Below, piece by piece: positions 54,100-62,892 of a DNA stretch of 64,000 nucleotides. The stretch lies in NCBI RefSeq assembly GCF_025336485.1, contig NZ_JAODAB010000015.1, positions 1-64,000 on the forward strand, given 5' to 3'. Position numbers and translations under genes: made by a program. The notes beneath the pieces were generated by a model, which was not told the DNA's origin, did no database searches, and worked only from the letters and a program-made list of their open reading frames with translations. Each line of letters begins with the position of its first letter. The first letter of the stretch is position 1. Origin of the DNA: Pseudomonas citri (GTDB lineage Bacteria; Pseudomonadota; Gammaproteobacteria; Pseudomonadales; Pseudomonadaceae).

Positions 54100-54443
54100 T
54101 GATGTGCCGGGGTGAGCTGAAATGGTCTGATAAATATATGAAATATATAGAGTTTTCTGGTTAAACTTTCTTCGTGGAATACCATTTGGAATGCGCTGCA
54201 CAGGATTGAGCCGGAATGCTGAGGCGTGACCCTCCTGAGGCAATCATCAGGAGTCATTTCGCAGTGGCCAATCACGTGGTCGTCATCCCCTTTTCTGCCC
54301 AGTGTTGGATGAGGGTAGGGTACAGGTATGAGCTTTAAATTAAGGGGCCTAATTTGCTTTGATCGCTCATCTTTAAAATCAAGGTACTAAGAGTACAGGT
54401 GCGTGGTTGAGCAACATCTTGTACCTGTACCCTGCTTGGTCGA
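54100..54443. other. Non-coding stretch at the left boundary of the restriction island
   Basis: No gene is supported. The stretch turns AT-rich. It contains a hairpin CTCCTGA/TCAGGAG (54231-54252) and a perfect 12-bp inverted pair, AGGGTACAGGTA (54317-54328) and TACCTGTACCCT (54422-54433), with a partial third copy GTACAGGT near 54394. Two similar CTTTAAA-AAGG stretches lie between the arms. It may mark an old integration boundary, but no integrase or target-site repeat is seen. Confidence 0.4.
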
Positions 54444-55514
54444 CTATGTGGGCTTGAAAACAGCGAAAAATTCCCTGAAGCCATTTGTGGTTAATGTATT
54501 GTGTATGCGTAGTAATCCTGTCTCACCTAAAGGGGCGGTTCCTTTGCCGTTTTGGCTTCTCTCGTGCTGGAGTTGCTCTTGTAATTCATCTACTGATAGC
54601 CAATAGTTGCATGTCTGCTGATCATGTGATCGATTGATGCTGAAATATTTTCCGTCTCGCTCACCCGCGACTGGATAATGATGAATGGACTCGCTCAGCC
54701 AGTATAGCTTGGAGTCCAATGTGGCTATCCATGTGTCCTGAGTCTTGCCGTAAAAGTGCTCTTTGGAAAACTCCAGGGCGCCTTTTATGTACTTGAGGTC
54801 TTGAACGCCGTTAAAAATATTTTTGAATCGCTGCGCTGGCTTGTTGCTTCCACTCATGAAGTTGTTCTTGATGTCTTCGATTTTTGCGTTAAGCTCGTCG
54901 GAATAGTTGGGCTTTTTATCGCAGAAGCAGTACTTGGCAATTTCGGCTTCAACAGCGCTGAGCATATCAATTTCATCACAGACACGGCTCATATATGTTT
55001 TGAATTTTTCAACGCCTGATAAGCTTGGCTTCGTGGCGTTGATGATATGTATCTGCATGAGCGAGAAAAACGGCACGCTGTAGAGGTACTGCTCTTCTAT
55101 GCTGAGTTCTGAGAACTCATACGCTCGGGTTCTTTCCGCTTCATTCGGGGTGTTTCGTGTCGCGGTTGGATGATCGATCATCTGAGGGCAGAATATCGAA
55201 AGAAACAATTCATACATCTCAAAGCTTAGCTTTTTGAATTTCGGGTGGACCTCGTTAAGGGCAAACCCGGGCGTTAGGCACAGACTTTGTGGTGGGCAAG
55301 AGTTTATGAAATTTATAAGTCTAGTTAAGTCGAAATCGTTCGGGCTGTGGCGACGAAGAATTACATCTTCCATTCTCACCAAAATGTTAAGGTCAAGAAT
55401 CAAGGTCGTTTCTATGCCTTTCCGCTTGTTCTCGGTCACGATGCTTGGGGTGAGCTGCGGGGAACTGTCGGTTTTGCGGCAAGGTTTTATAAAATGTAGG
55501 GTATGTGAAGGCAT
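54444..55514 (-). CDS. Hypothetical protein of the restriction island, possible PIN-like fold
   Basis: The 356-residue product is strikingly AT-rich against its surroundings and has no family I recognise. Near the N-terminus TTLILDLNILVRMED (about residues 36-50) looks like the first acidic strand of a PIN nuclease, and TQDTWIATLDSKLYWLSE near residue 265 recalls the later Asp pattern of PIN domains. A middle part has paired cysteines (AKYCFCDKKPNYSDEL). There is no signal peptide or membrane segment. Its place next to hsdR and a metallopeptidase, in the same direction, fits an accessory defence gene. The PIN idea is weak inference. Confidence 0.55.
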   Translation of the reverse strand: MPSHTLHFIKPCRKTDSSPQLTPSIVTENKRKGIETTLILDLNILVRMEDVILRRHSPNDFDLTRLINFINSCPPQSLCLTPGFALNEVHPKFKKLSFEMYELFLSIFCPQMIDHPTATRNTPNEAERTRAYEFSELSIEEQYLYSVPFFSLMQIHIINATKPSLSGVEKFKTYMSRVCDEIDMLSAVEAEIAKYCFCDKKPNYSDELNAKIEDIKNNFMSGSNKPAQRFKNIFNGVQDLKYIKGALEFSKEHFYGKTQDTWIATLDSKLYWLSESIHHYPVAGERDGKYFSINRSHDQQTCNYWLSVDELQEQLQHERSQNGKGTAPLGETGLLRIHNTLTTNGFREFFAVFKPT

Positions 55515-55739
55515 TGTGATTTACCTAACTCCTTTCTGATAAGACTGTGTCCTTAAATCGTGAGCTGCTATACAGCGTATCGCCTGCATTGGGGGTTCTA
55601 ACGTCTGACTCAAAGTTAAGTGCTGAGAATTATCGGGTCGATGGAACCCTGATGCTTGTAAGCCATCTTCAGAGTGAAGTTGGATGGTTCTGACCAGTAC
55701 CTATGCCGCGTGCGCTGGTGACATCGTCCGCTATGATAC

Positions 55740-56441
55740 TCAGATGCCTTCAACATCAATTCCGTGTTCTGCCAACCATGTCTTGCGCTGTGCGTAGTCA
55801 GGCATGACGCGCTCCAGGCGTAGCCAAAATTCTGGGGTGTGATGTGGCTCTTGCAAATGCACCATCTCATGCACCACCACATATTCCGCAATGGGCTTGG
55901 GCAGCAGAATGGTCTTCCAATGGAAGTAGAGCTGCGCGCCCTTGCCACAGGAGCCCCACCGATAGCCCAGATCCTGCACACGTATACCGCCTGGGATAAG
56001 GTCCATGCGGGCTTGGTGACTTTTGACGCGCAAGGCCAGCCAACTGCGCGCATGTTCGCTGTACCAACGAATGAAATGCTCTCGAGCTCTTGGTAGCTCG
56101 CTACGCAGCAGGCGAAAACGACCCGCAGAGAGTTTCAGCGGCACATCCTGTTCATCAACCAATTTGAGGCGATAGCTTCGTCCCAGATATAGAAAACCCT
56201 CGCCATCAACGTATTCCTTGATCGGGATTGCGCGCTGCAGGCGTTCCTTTTCGGCAAGACGCGAGTAGATCCAGAAGCTTTTTTCCGCTACGAATTGCCG
56301 CAGAGCTTGCTCATCAACCTCAGGTGGGGCAGACAGGATAAGGGCGCCGTCACGCTCGACAGTGATCTGTAGCGTCTTACGCCGCGCGCTGCGGCGTAGC
56401 GTCAGTTGCAGCTCGCCTACGGTGAGGGTCTGGCTACTCAT
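55740..56441 (-). CDS. YgjP/M48-like zinc metallopeptidase (DUF45)
   Basis: This 233-residue protein has the YgjP/DUF45 layout: an N-terminal domain of beta strands (RRSARRKTLQITVERDGALILSAP), the YRWGSCGKG motif near residue 166, and the zinc site HEMVHLQEPHHTPEFW, an HExxH with a following His, near residues 191-206. Such genes are often found next to hsdR of type I systems; their job there is not known. The ATG overlaps the hsdR stop (56438-56441), so it is translated with the restriction subunit. Confidence 0.9.
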   Translation of the reverse strand: MSSQTLTVGELQLTLRRSARRKTLQITVERDGALILSAPPEVDEQALRQFVAEKSFWIYSRLAEKERLQRAIPIKEYVDGEGFLYLGRSYRLKLVDEQDVPLKLSAGRFRLLRSELPRAREHFIRWYSEHARSWLALRVKSHQARMDLIPGGIRVQDLGYRWGSCGKGAQLYFHWKTILLPKPIAEYVVVHEMVHLQEPHHTPEFWLRLERVMPDYAQRKTWLAEHGIDVEGI

Positions 56442-59400
56442 AGTTGCATCAACCGATCATGGCTAGCTCTCGCTTGGTCCATCAGCCGGTCAGACAGTAC
56501 ACCCGCCGTATCGCTGTCCATCAAGGGCGGACGTAGTCGCATCAGGTAATCGAATAGCTGCCCGGCTAGTTCCTCCTGTGCTGCTCGCTTGCGCGGGCTC
56601 CAGATATCGCGGTGGCTTTGGAGTTCGCCCACCAACAAATCGACCAGTTCCACTGTTACATCCTTCAAACGCAGCAGCTCGGTGGGCTGCGGATTGGCGT
56701 CGGCACATACCACATCCAGCAGGGTGCGCAGGAAGGGTGCATAGTGCTCAGGTAGGTCCAGGGGGCTGTAGTCATCGCTCATTTGACCGCTGCGCAGTTC
56801 GTTGATGATCTTCTGCATCTGTTCAACCAACTGATCCCACTGTTCGCCCAGCGACTTGAGCAGGTCGTTCAGACGTTCGGATAGCTTGCGATAAAGTACC
56901 GGATCTTCATCAGCATGCTTGCGCACATGCGAGCGAATGGCGTGCTCCATCTCTGAGGCCTTGGCGCGGTCGTTGACGCTGCGCGATAGCTGCTTCTCGA
57001 AGTCTGCGTCGGTGAGCTGAATCGGCGGAATCTTCGGGTCGATGCCCAGGGAAATAACGTGATCGTCGATCAGCTTGCGCACCTTGGCGCCGACATCCTT
57101 GCCCAGTTGCGGCAGGTCCTTGTAGCGACCGCGCGCCCGTGCGTGGATATAGGCTAGGCGCTTGGCATCCTTGACGAAGGGCAGGCCCTCGGGGCGTGGC
57201 AGTACAGTGTCCAATGAGTCGAGGAATGCTTTGAGCTTTACCGCAAATTCGGCGCGCACCTTTTCCGATTCCAGTGCAGCAATGCAGGCTTCGGCATCTT
57301 CCAGCGACTCGATGTCCTGGCGACGCAGCACATCCACCACTCGCAGATGACGATCTCGTAACACCGGCACCTCGTCCTTGATGCTACTCAGCGCACCCTC
57401 GATATCCTCGTCAGCATAGGCTGCCAGGGCTTCGCGCAAATGGTTGGCGACCCCGTAGTAGTCGACCACGATGCCGCAGCGTTTGCCAAACCCAGTACGG
57501 TTGACCCGCGCAATGGCTTGCAGCAGCTCGGCTTCCTTGATTGGCCGATCAAGGTACATGACCCCTTCGATGGGGGCGTCAAAGCCGGTGAGCAACATAG
57601 ACTTAACGATCAGGAAGGCCAGTGGATCGGCCTTGCCCGGCTGCTCATGATTCAGCGGCTTCTTGAAGCGCTGGATCAACTGCTCGTGCTTGCTGCCATC
57701 CGTCCAGGTTTTCCATTCGGCCGGATCGTTATTTGAGCCGGAAATAATCGGTGCGAATTCTAAGCTGCGTAGCCTGTCGCGATAGCGCCATGCCTGCACG
57801 CGTGCCTGGAGCTTGGGTGGGCGCTGGCACAGGGTCTCGTCGTCGAGATCTTTGTCAACTGCTGGCAGCGCGTCGGCCTCGGCCAGCAGCTCATCGCGGG
57901 CGGCCTCCAGCGCATGAAAATAGCGGATCGCTGCAATCCGGCTATAAGCCACCACTTGCGCCTTGTAGCCGTTGGGCAGGATGTTGGTGACGTAATGTTT
58001 GAGAATATCGCGCGCCTTTTCGGTAATCAGCGCGGGGGCATCAAAGATATGACCCTTGGTGGCGTATTTTTTCTTGATCAGTTCCAGCTCGTCCTGACTG
58101 TGCTCGCGGAACAAATCCTCGAACAGTTCATCCAGGCTCGCCCCGTCTTTCACAGCGCCCTGAGCAGTTCGTCCTTCGTAAAGCACCGGCACTGTCGCGC
58201 CATCTGCCTCGGCTTCCTTGATGGTGTATTTATCGATGAACGCGCCAAAAATTTCGTGGGTGCGTTTCTTATCGCCCATGATGATCGGCGTACCGGTAAA
58301 GCCGATGCGCACGCAGTTTGGCAGGCCCGCCAGCAGGTTCGCGTGTAGATCGCCGGCCTGGGTGCGGTGCGCCTCATCGATCAGTACCAGAATGCTCTCG
58401 TCGTGGTTGAGCACTTCGAATGGTTTGCTCACCAGGTAGGGCGCACGCTTTTCTGCGGCTTTGAGGGATGCCGTAGCTTGCGCAGGGGGCGGCGCCTCTC
58501 CATCTTCCTCCTGTTCGGGATTGCGATACTTCTGGATGGTGGCGAATATCAGGCCTGGGCCCTGGCGGCGTGCCAAGGCTTTAACGCCCTCGATATTGGA
58601 CGCCACCTCCGGCAGCTCGCCGCTCAGCGTGGCGGTGGCGGCGAGCTGGTTTTGCAAGTCTTTACGGTCGGTGACCACGATGATCTTGAAGCGGCGCAGT
58701 TGTGTATCCGTGCGCATCTTGCGCACCAGAAATACCATGGTCAGGCTCTTGCCCGAACCCTGGGTGTGCCAAACGATGCCGCCGCGCTGGTCGCTCTCGC
58801 CATGTTCAAGGCGTGTCTGCCCGCGTTTCATGCGGATCACCGTGCGGTTCACCGCGCGGTATTGCTGGTAGCGGCAGACTGTCTTTATGGTCTGCCCGCC
58901 AATCTGCATGAACAGCATGAAATGTCGAATCAGATCGAGCAGGTGGGCCGGCGTCAGCATGCCTGCCACCAGGCGTTCCTGTTCGGACAATTTGGCTTTG
59001 CCCAACTGCTCGGCCACAGACTGTTCGCTGCCGCTGCCATCCGGGCCAACCACGGTTTTCCATTGGGAGAAATGCCCGAAGCCGGCACCAATGCAGCCGA
59101 CCCGAGCCTCGTCGTAGCTACTGGCGATCAACAGCTGCACGCTGGCGAACAGAGTCTCGTTGCCCTCATTCTCCTCGACCTCGAAGGCCGCTTTGCGCTG
59201 GTTGCTATAGCGGCGCAATTGGTCGACAGCCTCGGCCAGCGGTTCTGGAATGGACGGGCTCTTGCACTCCACCACCACCAGAGGGATGCCGTTCACCAGC
59301 AACACCAGATCCGGGACGATAAATTTCTTGCCGCTGTTATAGCCCGGCGGGCAATCCACTCGGAACTGATTGATCACACTGAAGTGGTTATTGGCCGGGC

Positions 59401-59764
59401 TGGCCCAGTCGATGTACTGGATTGTCTGGCCGCGACCGCCCTCCCAGCCTGGGAGGCCGTCGACAGTGATACCTTTGAGCAGCAGCTCAGTGACCGTCTG
59501 GTTAGCTTCCATCAGCTTGCCGGCGCCTACACGGGTAATGGCCGCCAGTGCTTCGGCAATGCGCTGCTCATCCAGCCAGGGCTGGCCGTCGCGCAGGTTG
59601 ATGGCACGCAACCGCTCTGCCAGTGCGGCCTGCTGAATCACTTCACTGAAGCTGCTGCGGCCAGTGATGGCCGGGTCGTCGAGGCTGCCCTCGATATGCT
59701 TCCAGTTCAGCCCCTGTAACTGAGCCACAAAGGGTTTTTCGACGTCTTTCAGCTCCCAGCCCAC
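56438..59764 (-). CDS. hsdR: Type I restriction enzyme subunit R (HsdR)
   Basis: The 1108-residue product begins at a GTG (59764) 6 bases after AAAGGAG. The N-terminal endonuclease has the PD-(D/E)xK signature in FIVPDLVLLVNGIPLVVVECKSPS near residues 150-173. The SF2 translocase has Walker A WHTQGSGKSLTMVF near residue 333 and DEAH box VLIDEAHRTQAG near 460; later motifs are GFTGTPI and TGFDAP. HsdR cuts DNA after ATP-driven translocation by the HsdM2S core. Length is normal and no break is seen. The tandem repeats and an AlbA_2 gene separate it from hsdS. Confidence 0.96.
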   Translation of the reverse strand: MGWELKDVEKPFVAQLQGLNWKHIEGSLDDPAITGRSSFSEVIQQAALAERLRAINLRDGQPWLDEQRIAEALAAITRVGAGKLMEANQTVTELLLKGITVDGLPGWEGGRGQTIQYIDWASPANNHFSVINQFRVDCPPGYNSGKKFIVPDLVLLVNGIPLVVVECKSPSIPEPLAEAVDQLRRYSNQRKAAFEVEENEGNETLFASVQLLIASSYDEARVGCIGAGFGHFSQWKTVVGPDGSGSEQSVAEQLGKAKLSEQERLVAGMLTPAHLLDLIRHFMLFMQIGGQTIKTVCRYQQYRAVNRTVIRMKRGQTRLEHGESDQRGGIVWHTQGSGKSLTMVFLVRKMRTDTQLRRFKIIVVTDRKDLQNQLAATATLSGELPEVASNIEGVKALARRQGPGLIFATIQKYRNPEQEEDGEAPPPAQATASLKAAEKRAPYLVSKPFEVLNHDESILVLIDEAHRTQAGDLHANLLAGLPNCVRIGFTGTPIIMGDKKRTHEIFGAFIDKYTIKEAEADGATVPVLYEGRTAQGAVKDGASLDELFEDLFREHSQDELELIKKKYATKGHIFDAPALITEKARDILKHYVTNILPNGYKAQVVAYSRIAAIRYFHALEAARDELLAEADALPAVDKDLDDETLCQRPPKLQARVQAWRYRDRLRSLEFAPIISGSNNDPAEWKTWTDGSKHEQLIQRFKKPLNHEQPGKADPLAFLIVKSMLLTGFDAPIEGVMYLDRPIKEAELLQAIARVNRTGFGKRCGIVVDYYGVANHLREALAAYADEDIEGALSSIKDEVPVLRDRHLRVVDVLRRQDIESLEDAEACIAALESEKVRAEFAVKLKAFLDSLDTVLPRPEGLPFVKDAKRLAYIHARARGRYKDLPQLGKDVGAKVRKLIDDHVISLGIDPKIPPIQLTDADFEKQLSRSVNDRAKASEMEHAIRSHVRKHADEDPVLYRKLSERLNDLLKSLGEQWDQLVEQMQKIINELRSGQMSDDYSPLDLPEHYAPFLRTLLDVVCADANPQPTELLRLKDVTVELVDLLVGELQSHRDIWSPRKRAAQEELAGQLFDYLMRLRPPLMDSDTAGVLSDRLMDQARASHDRLMQL

Positions 59765-59797
59765 GGTTTACTCCTTTAATCCAGTTCAGGCGTGTAT

Positions 59798-59870
59798 GGG
59801 CTCATACAGGCTCATAGCGGCTCATTCCGGCTCATTCCGACTCATTTCCGCGCATTCCGGCTCATTCCGA
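59798..59870. repeat. Short degenerate tandem repeat (10-bp unit)
   Basis: Seven units of 9-11 bp follow the consensus GGCTCATTCC (starts at 59798, 59809, 59819, 59829, 59839, 59850 and 59859), from inside the end of the AlbA_2 gene to 33 bp before the hsdR start. On the coding strand each intact unit reads GGAATGAGCC, carrying ATGA; the first unit in that direction supplies the AlbA_2 gene's stop codon. Confidence 0.85.
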
Positions 59871-61523
59871 GATCCCAACGGTGTAGATTGCCCCTCGATT
59901 CTTGCCGCTCTGCACAAGGGCGCCTTTGTCTTTCAGCTTTTTCAGCAGCTTGGCCGCTTGGTCAGTTGATATGCGACATAGTCCCATGACCTCGGCACGT
60001 TTTATTTGCCCATGCTGCTGTACATAGTTCAACACCATTTGCTCATGCTGAATCGGAGCGAAGCCAGCCTGGCGGGTATAGGCGGCCTTGTCACCCACGG
60101 CCTGGTATAGGCTGGCGGACAAGGTGTAGCTGCGCCCTCGGGTAGAACCGTGAGCCTCCACCAAGCCGGCTTCGGTCAGGGCTTCCAGGGTGCGTTTGGC
60201 ACTGGCGGTGTCGCGCTGGATCTGTACGGCCAGTTCGTCGGCCGTGACGCGCTTGGTCTCACGTAGGGCGGCCAGGGCGATCAGGCTGTCAATGGGCAGC
60301 TCGGCGCTGGTGGCGCGTTCGTGCTCGACTACCAGACGGCGGAAGTCAAGATCGGCCTCTGCGGTGGGGAGGCGCAACACCACGTTCTGTGCGGTGGTGT
60401 AACTGTAGTCCGGGGCCGGCCGGCCGAACTTGAGCATGCCGCGGAAAATCTTGTCCACGCCTCGGCCGGAGCGTTCGACCACGCCGACGCGCTTCATGGC
60501 GTCGGCCAGGGCCGGGTTGCGCGGGCGCGGTTCGGTCACCAGCAGGTTGGCCAGGGTCACGCCATCGACCAGGCCACCGGGGTTGCTAACCACCAGGGCA
60601 TCGTCCTCCAGGCGCACATGTACCGCGCCTCTGCCGTGGTAATCGCGATGCACCAAGGCATTGGCTACGGCTTCACGGAAGGCGCCGAGGTCGACCTTGG
60701 GCACTGGCACGCGGAATAGGCCGACCTGTAGTTCTTCCTCTGGGTTGTAGGGACGGAAGTTGGTTTCCAGCCAGTCCAGTGCCTTGAGCAATGGGAAGCG
60801 GCGAAACTCGTTGAAGCGCACTGCCTGCTGGGCCAGCACCTGGAAAGCGAACTCATGGGTGGGTACCAGTTGACGCAGGGAGGTTTCCCGACCGATCAGT
60901 AGCAGGCCGGTAAGGGTCGGCACGCGCGAACCATCGGGTTGACGCGCTGTGAGCAGCAGTGCGCCGTCCAGGGCTTCGTCGTCCAGTTCTAACAGCACGC
61001 GGTCGCCGCCGTATTGCTGCACCGCCTGGCGCAGGCGTTCACGCTCCAGCGGGTCGAGGTCGGCGAGAGTGGCACCGGCCACTGGCTGGGCGGAAACATC
61101 GAGTAGGCCGAAGCTGCTTGCGCGGCTGCTGCGCTCATGGGGCAGCATGGCTATGCATTCGGGCGTGCCGTTGTGCTTCAAGCGGCGGCGCAGGTAGACG
61201 CCGCTGGTGGTGGCCACCTCGCCCTGGGCTTTGGGTACATTGATGCGCGCCACGATTACACCATCCAGGTCGAGCGCCTCTGCCTGTACGTTCAGCGACG
61301 GCGAGGTGCGCGCTGCAACCATGCCGGCCAAGCCCTCCAGCAGGCGGTGCTCGGCATGCAGGCCGGTGGGCGTGCCATCATCCTCGACACCCAGCCACAG
61401 TTCGCCGCCCTCGGCATTGGCCAGGCAGACCAGTGCCTCAATTAGCTCGCGGTCGGGGAGCTTCTTGAGGTCGCTCTTGAACTCGACGGTGAGGGTTTCG
61501 CGGGGTGGTAGGTGCTGGGGCAT
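59862..61523 (-). CDS. AlbA_2/Schlafen-like ATP-binding protein inside the hsd operon
   Basis: The product is 553 residues from the ATG at 61523, placed one base after the hsdS stop (TGA-T-ATG), so translation is likely coupled; the open frame continues 19 codons upstream inside hsdS. The N-terminal AlbA_2 domain shows TVEFKSDLKKLPDRELIEALVCLANAEGGELWLGVEDDG at about residues 10-48. A GHKL-type ATPase segment follows (FREAVANALVHRDYHGRGAVHV near 300-321, then VSNPGGLVDGV), and C-terminal winged helices (for example the stretch ending KLKDKGALVQSGKNRGAIYTVG) could bind DNA or RNA. COG2865 members are often regulators or defence-linked. Its place between hsdS and hsdR suggests control of, or partnership with, restriction. 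Confidence 0.9.
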   Translation of the reverse strand: MPQHLPPRETLTVEFKSDLKKLPDRELIEALVCLANAEGGELWLGVEDDGTPTGLHAEHRLLEGLAGMVAARTSPSLNVQAEALDLDGVIVARINVPKAQGEVATTSGVYLRRRLKHNGTPECIAMLPHERSSRASSFGLLDVSAQPVAGATLADLDPLERERLRQAVQQYGGDRVLLELDDEALDGALLLTARQPDGSRVPTLTGLLLIGRETSLRQLVPTHEFAFQVLAQQAVRFNEFRRFPLLKALDWLETNFRPYNPEEELQVGLFRVPVPKVDLGAFREAVANALVHRDYHGRGAVHVRLEDDALVVSNPGGLVDGVTLANLLVTEPRPRNPALADAMKRVGVVERSGRGVDKIFRGMLKFGRPAPDYSYTTAQNVVLRLPTAEADLDFRRLVVEHERATSAELPIDSLIALAALRETKRVTADELAVQIQRDTASAKRTLEALTEAGLVEAHGSTRGRSYTLSASLYQAVGDKAAYTRQAGFAPIQHEQMVLNYVQQHGQIKRAEVMGLCRISTDQAAKLLKKLKDKGALVQSGKNRGAIYTVGISE

Positions 61524-61524
61524 A

Positions 61525-62892
61525 TCAGGCTTCCATTGATGGAGCAGCTTGCTGAACGGACTCCAGCAGCGGGGTGACACGCACGCGGCCGGTCAGTAAA
61601 TCATCCATCAAGCCAGCTTTTTGCTGTCTCAGTTTTTCAAGCAGGGCCATTTCATGCTGGAGCCTCAAAGCCAAGGTGTTGGCTCGAGCACTGATCTCAA
61701 TTTGCTCCGGCAAGGGGGCGATAGCCACGAGCAAGTTTCGGATAGCGTGCTGACTGATGTTTTTCATGCTCATGCTGGTTCCGGTTGCCGAGCACTCAAT
61801 CTGAGATCGGATATACGGCTGTTGCAAACAGAGACACAAGTACTCCTTCGAAGCCATGCCGCAATTAACCACCAAACGTAGGGTCTTGTCACAGAGCATT
61901 AACTTAGGCTGTGGGTCCTCTACCAGGCATGCCATTCCAACTAGTTCTGGAGTATTGGCGCGCGTTATCAAAAGATCGCCTGAGTGGACCTCGTAAGCCG
62001 GATTAACAAGAGATTCATGCTCTACAAGCTTGTTTTGGTCAGAGCGGAAACCGTCGGAATGAACAGCGCTAACCTTCAATACACCCCAACTTCCAGAAGG
62101 TGCTGGAGTGTCCGAGCAGCTCGGACTTTTTCCCGCCTCAATGTCAGTAAGCAATGTAGCAATTAACTGCGCATCCCATTCCCTTGGAATCCAGCCTAAC
62201 GGCGACTCTTTGTAGAGCTGCGGCGCTTCGCTCTCCGGCGGGCGCAGTTGGCCGTTAGAGTCAATGCCACGGGTCAGCAGGTCGTGCAGCAGGCTCTGCT
62301 TGATGGCCTTGAGCTTGTCGATCAGCGCCTCGGTTTCGCGGATGGCGGTGTCGAAGATGTCGAGGATTTGGGCAATTCCTTGCTGCTCCTGAACTGTTGG
62401 AACAGGAAGCACGCTTGCTTTAACAGGTTTACGGATTAGCTCTAACTGATTGGTCGACCCTGCGTAGCAAAATCGCTCAAGGTGGCTCTGCCCCCAAGAC
62501 GTACGCAGCACGGCATTGAGCCATCTTCCATCAGCGGCTTCAGCCCTTGGCCGAAGCACGGTGACATGCCCGTCAACAATAAAGGCCCCGTCATGATCGA
62601 ATACAACCGATCGGCCAATAGTCCCTGTGCCGGTAGAGTTCAGCAGGACATCACCAGACTCCGGGCGCAGCACATTACGCATCGCTCGATCTGCATGAGG
62701 GCGTGCAAACTCAGGAGCGAAGCGAGATGTGGTGACACACCGCTGACCGATGGCCAAAACGCTGCTGCCCTCTACATAAACCGGTGCCGTGCCTCGGGAA
62801 ATCAGGTTGCACAGTTCATCGAGCGTCTTTTTTGGCCATCCTGCCTCATTGGGTATCGAGACTTCCAAAGGTAGGAACTCTTGCTCAGACAT
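61525..62892 (-). CDS. hsdS: Type I restriction-modification specificity subunit (HsdS)
   Basis: The 455-residue HsdS has two target-recognition domains. The first spans about residues 15-165, with the conserved coil after it (QQGIAQILDIFDTAIRETEALIDKLKAIKQSLLHDLLTRGI at 167-207). The second begins at SPLGWIPREW near 231 and ends with the matching coil PEQIEISARANTLALRLQHEMALLEKLRQQKAGLMDDLLTGRV. Each TRD reads half of the bipartite recognition sequence, which cannot be deduced here. The start overlaps the hsdM end by 8 bp. Base composition in the second TRD (about 61,700-62,200) is lower in GC than the flanks, as expected for exchanged TRDs. Confidence 0.95.
   Translation of the reverse strand: MSEQEFLPLEVSIPNEAGWPKKTLDELCNLISRGTAPVYVEGSSVLAIGQRCVTTSRFAPEFARPHADRAMRNVLRPESGDVLLNSTGTGTIGRSVVFDHDGAFIVDGHVTVLRPRAEAADGRWLNAVLRTSWGQSHLERFCYAGSTNQLELIRKPVKASVLPVPTVQEQQGIAQILDIFDTAIRETEALIDKLKAIKQSLLHDLLTRGIDSNGQLRPPESEAPQLYKESPLGWIPREWDAQLIATLLTDIEAGKSPSCSDTPAPSGSWGVLKVSAVHSDGFRSDQNKLVEHESLVNPAYEVHSGDLLITRANTPELVGMACLVEDPQPKLMLCDKTLRLVVNCGMASKEYLCLCLQQPYIRSQIECSATGTSMSMKNISQHAIRNLLVAIAPLPEQIEISARANTLALRLQHEMALLEKLRQQKAGLMDDLLTGRVRVTPLLESVQQAAPSMEA

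Noticed and set aside
53993..54443. tRNA gene as an island integration site
   Set aside because: No cloverleaf or CCA-type 3' end could be found in the region.
59798..59870. Possible CRISPR array
   Set aside because: Units of about 10 bp follow each other without spacers; repeats are far too short and no cas gene is present.
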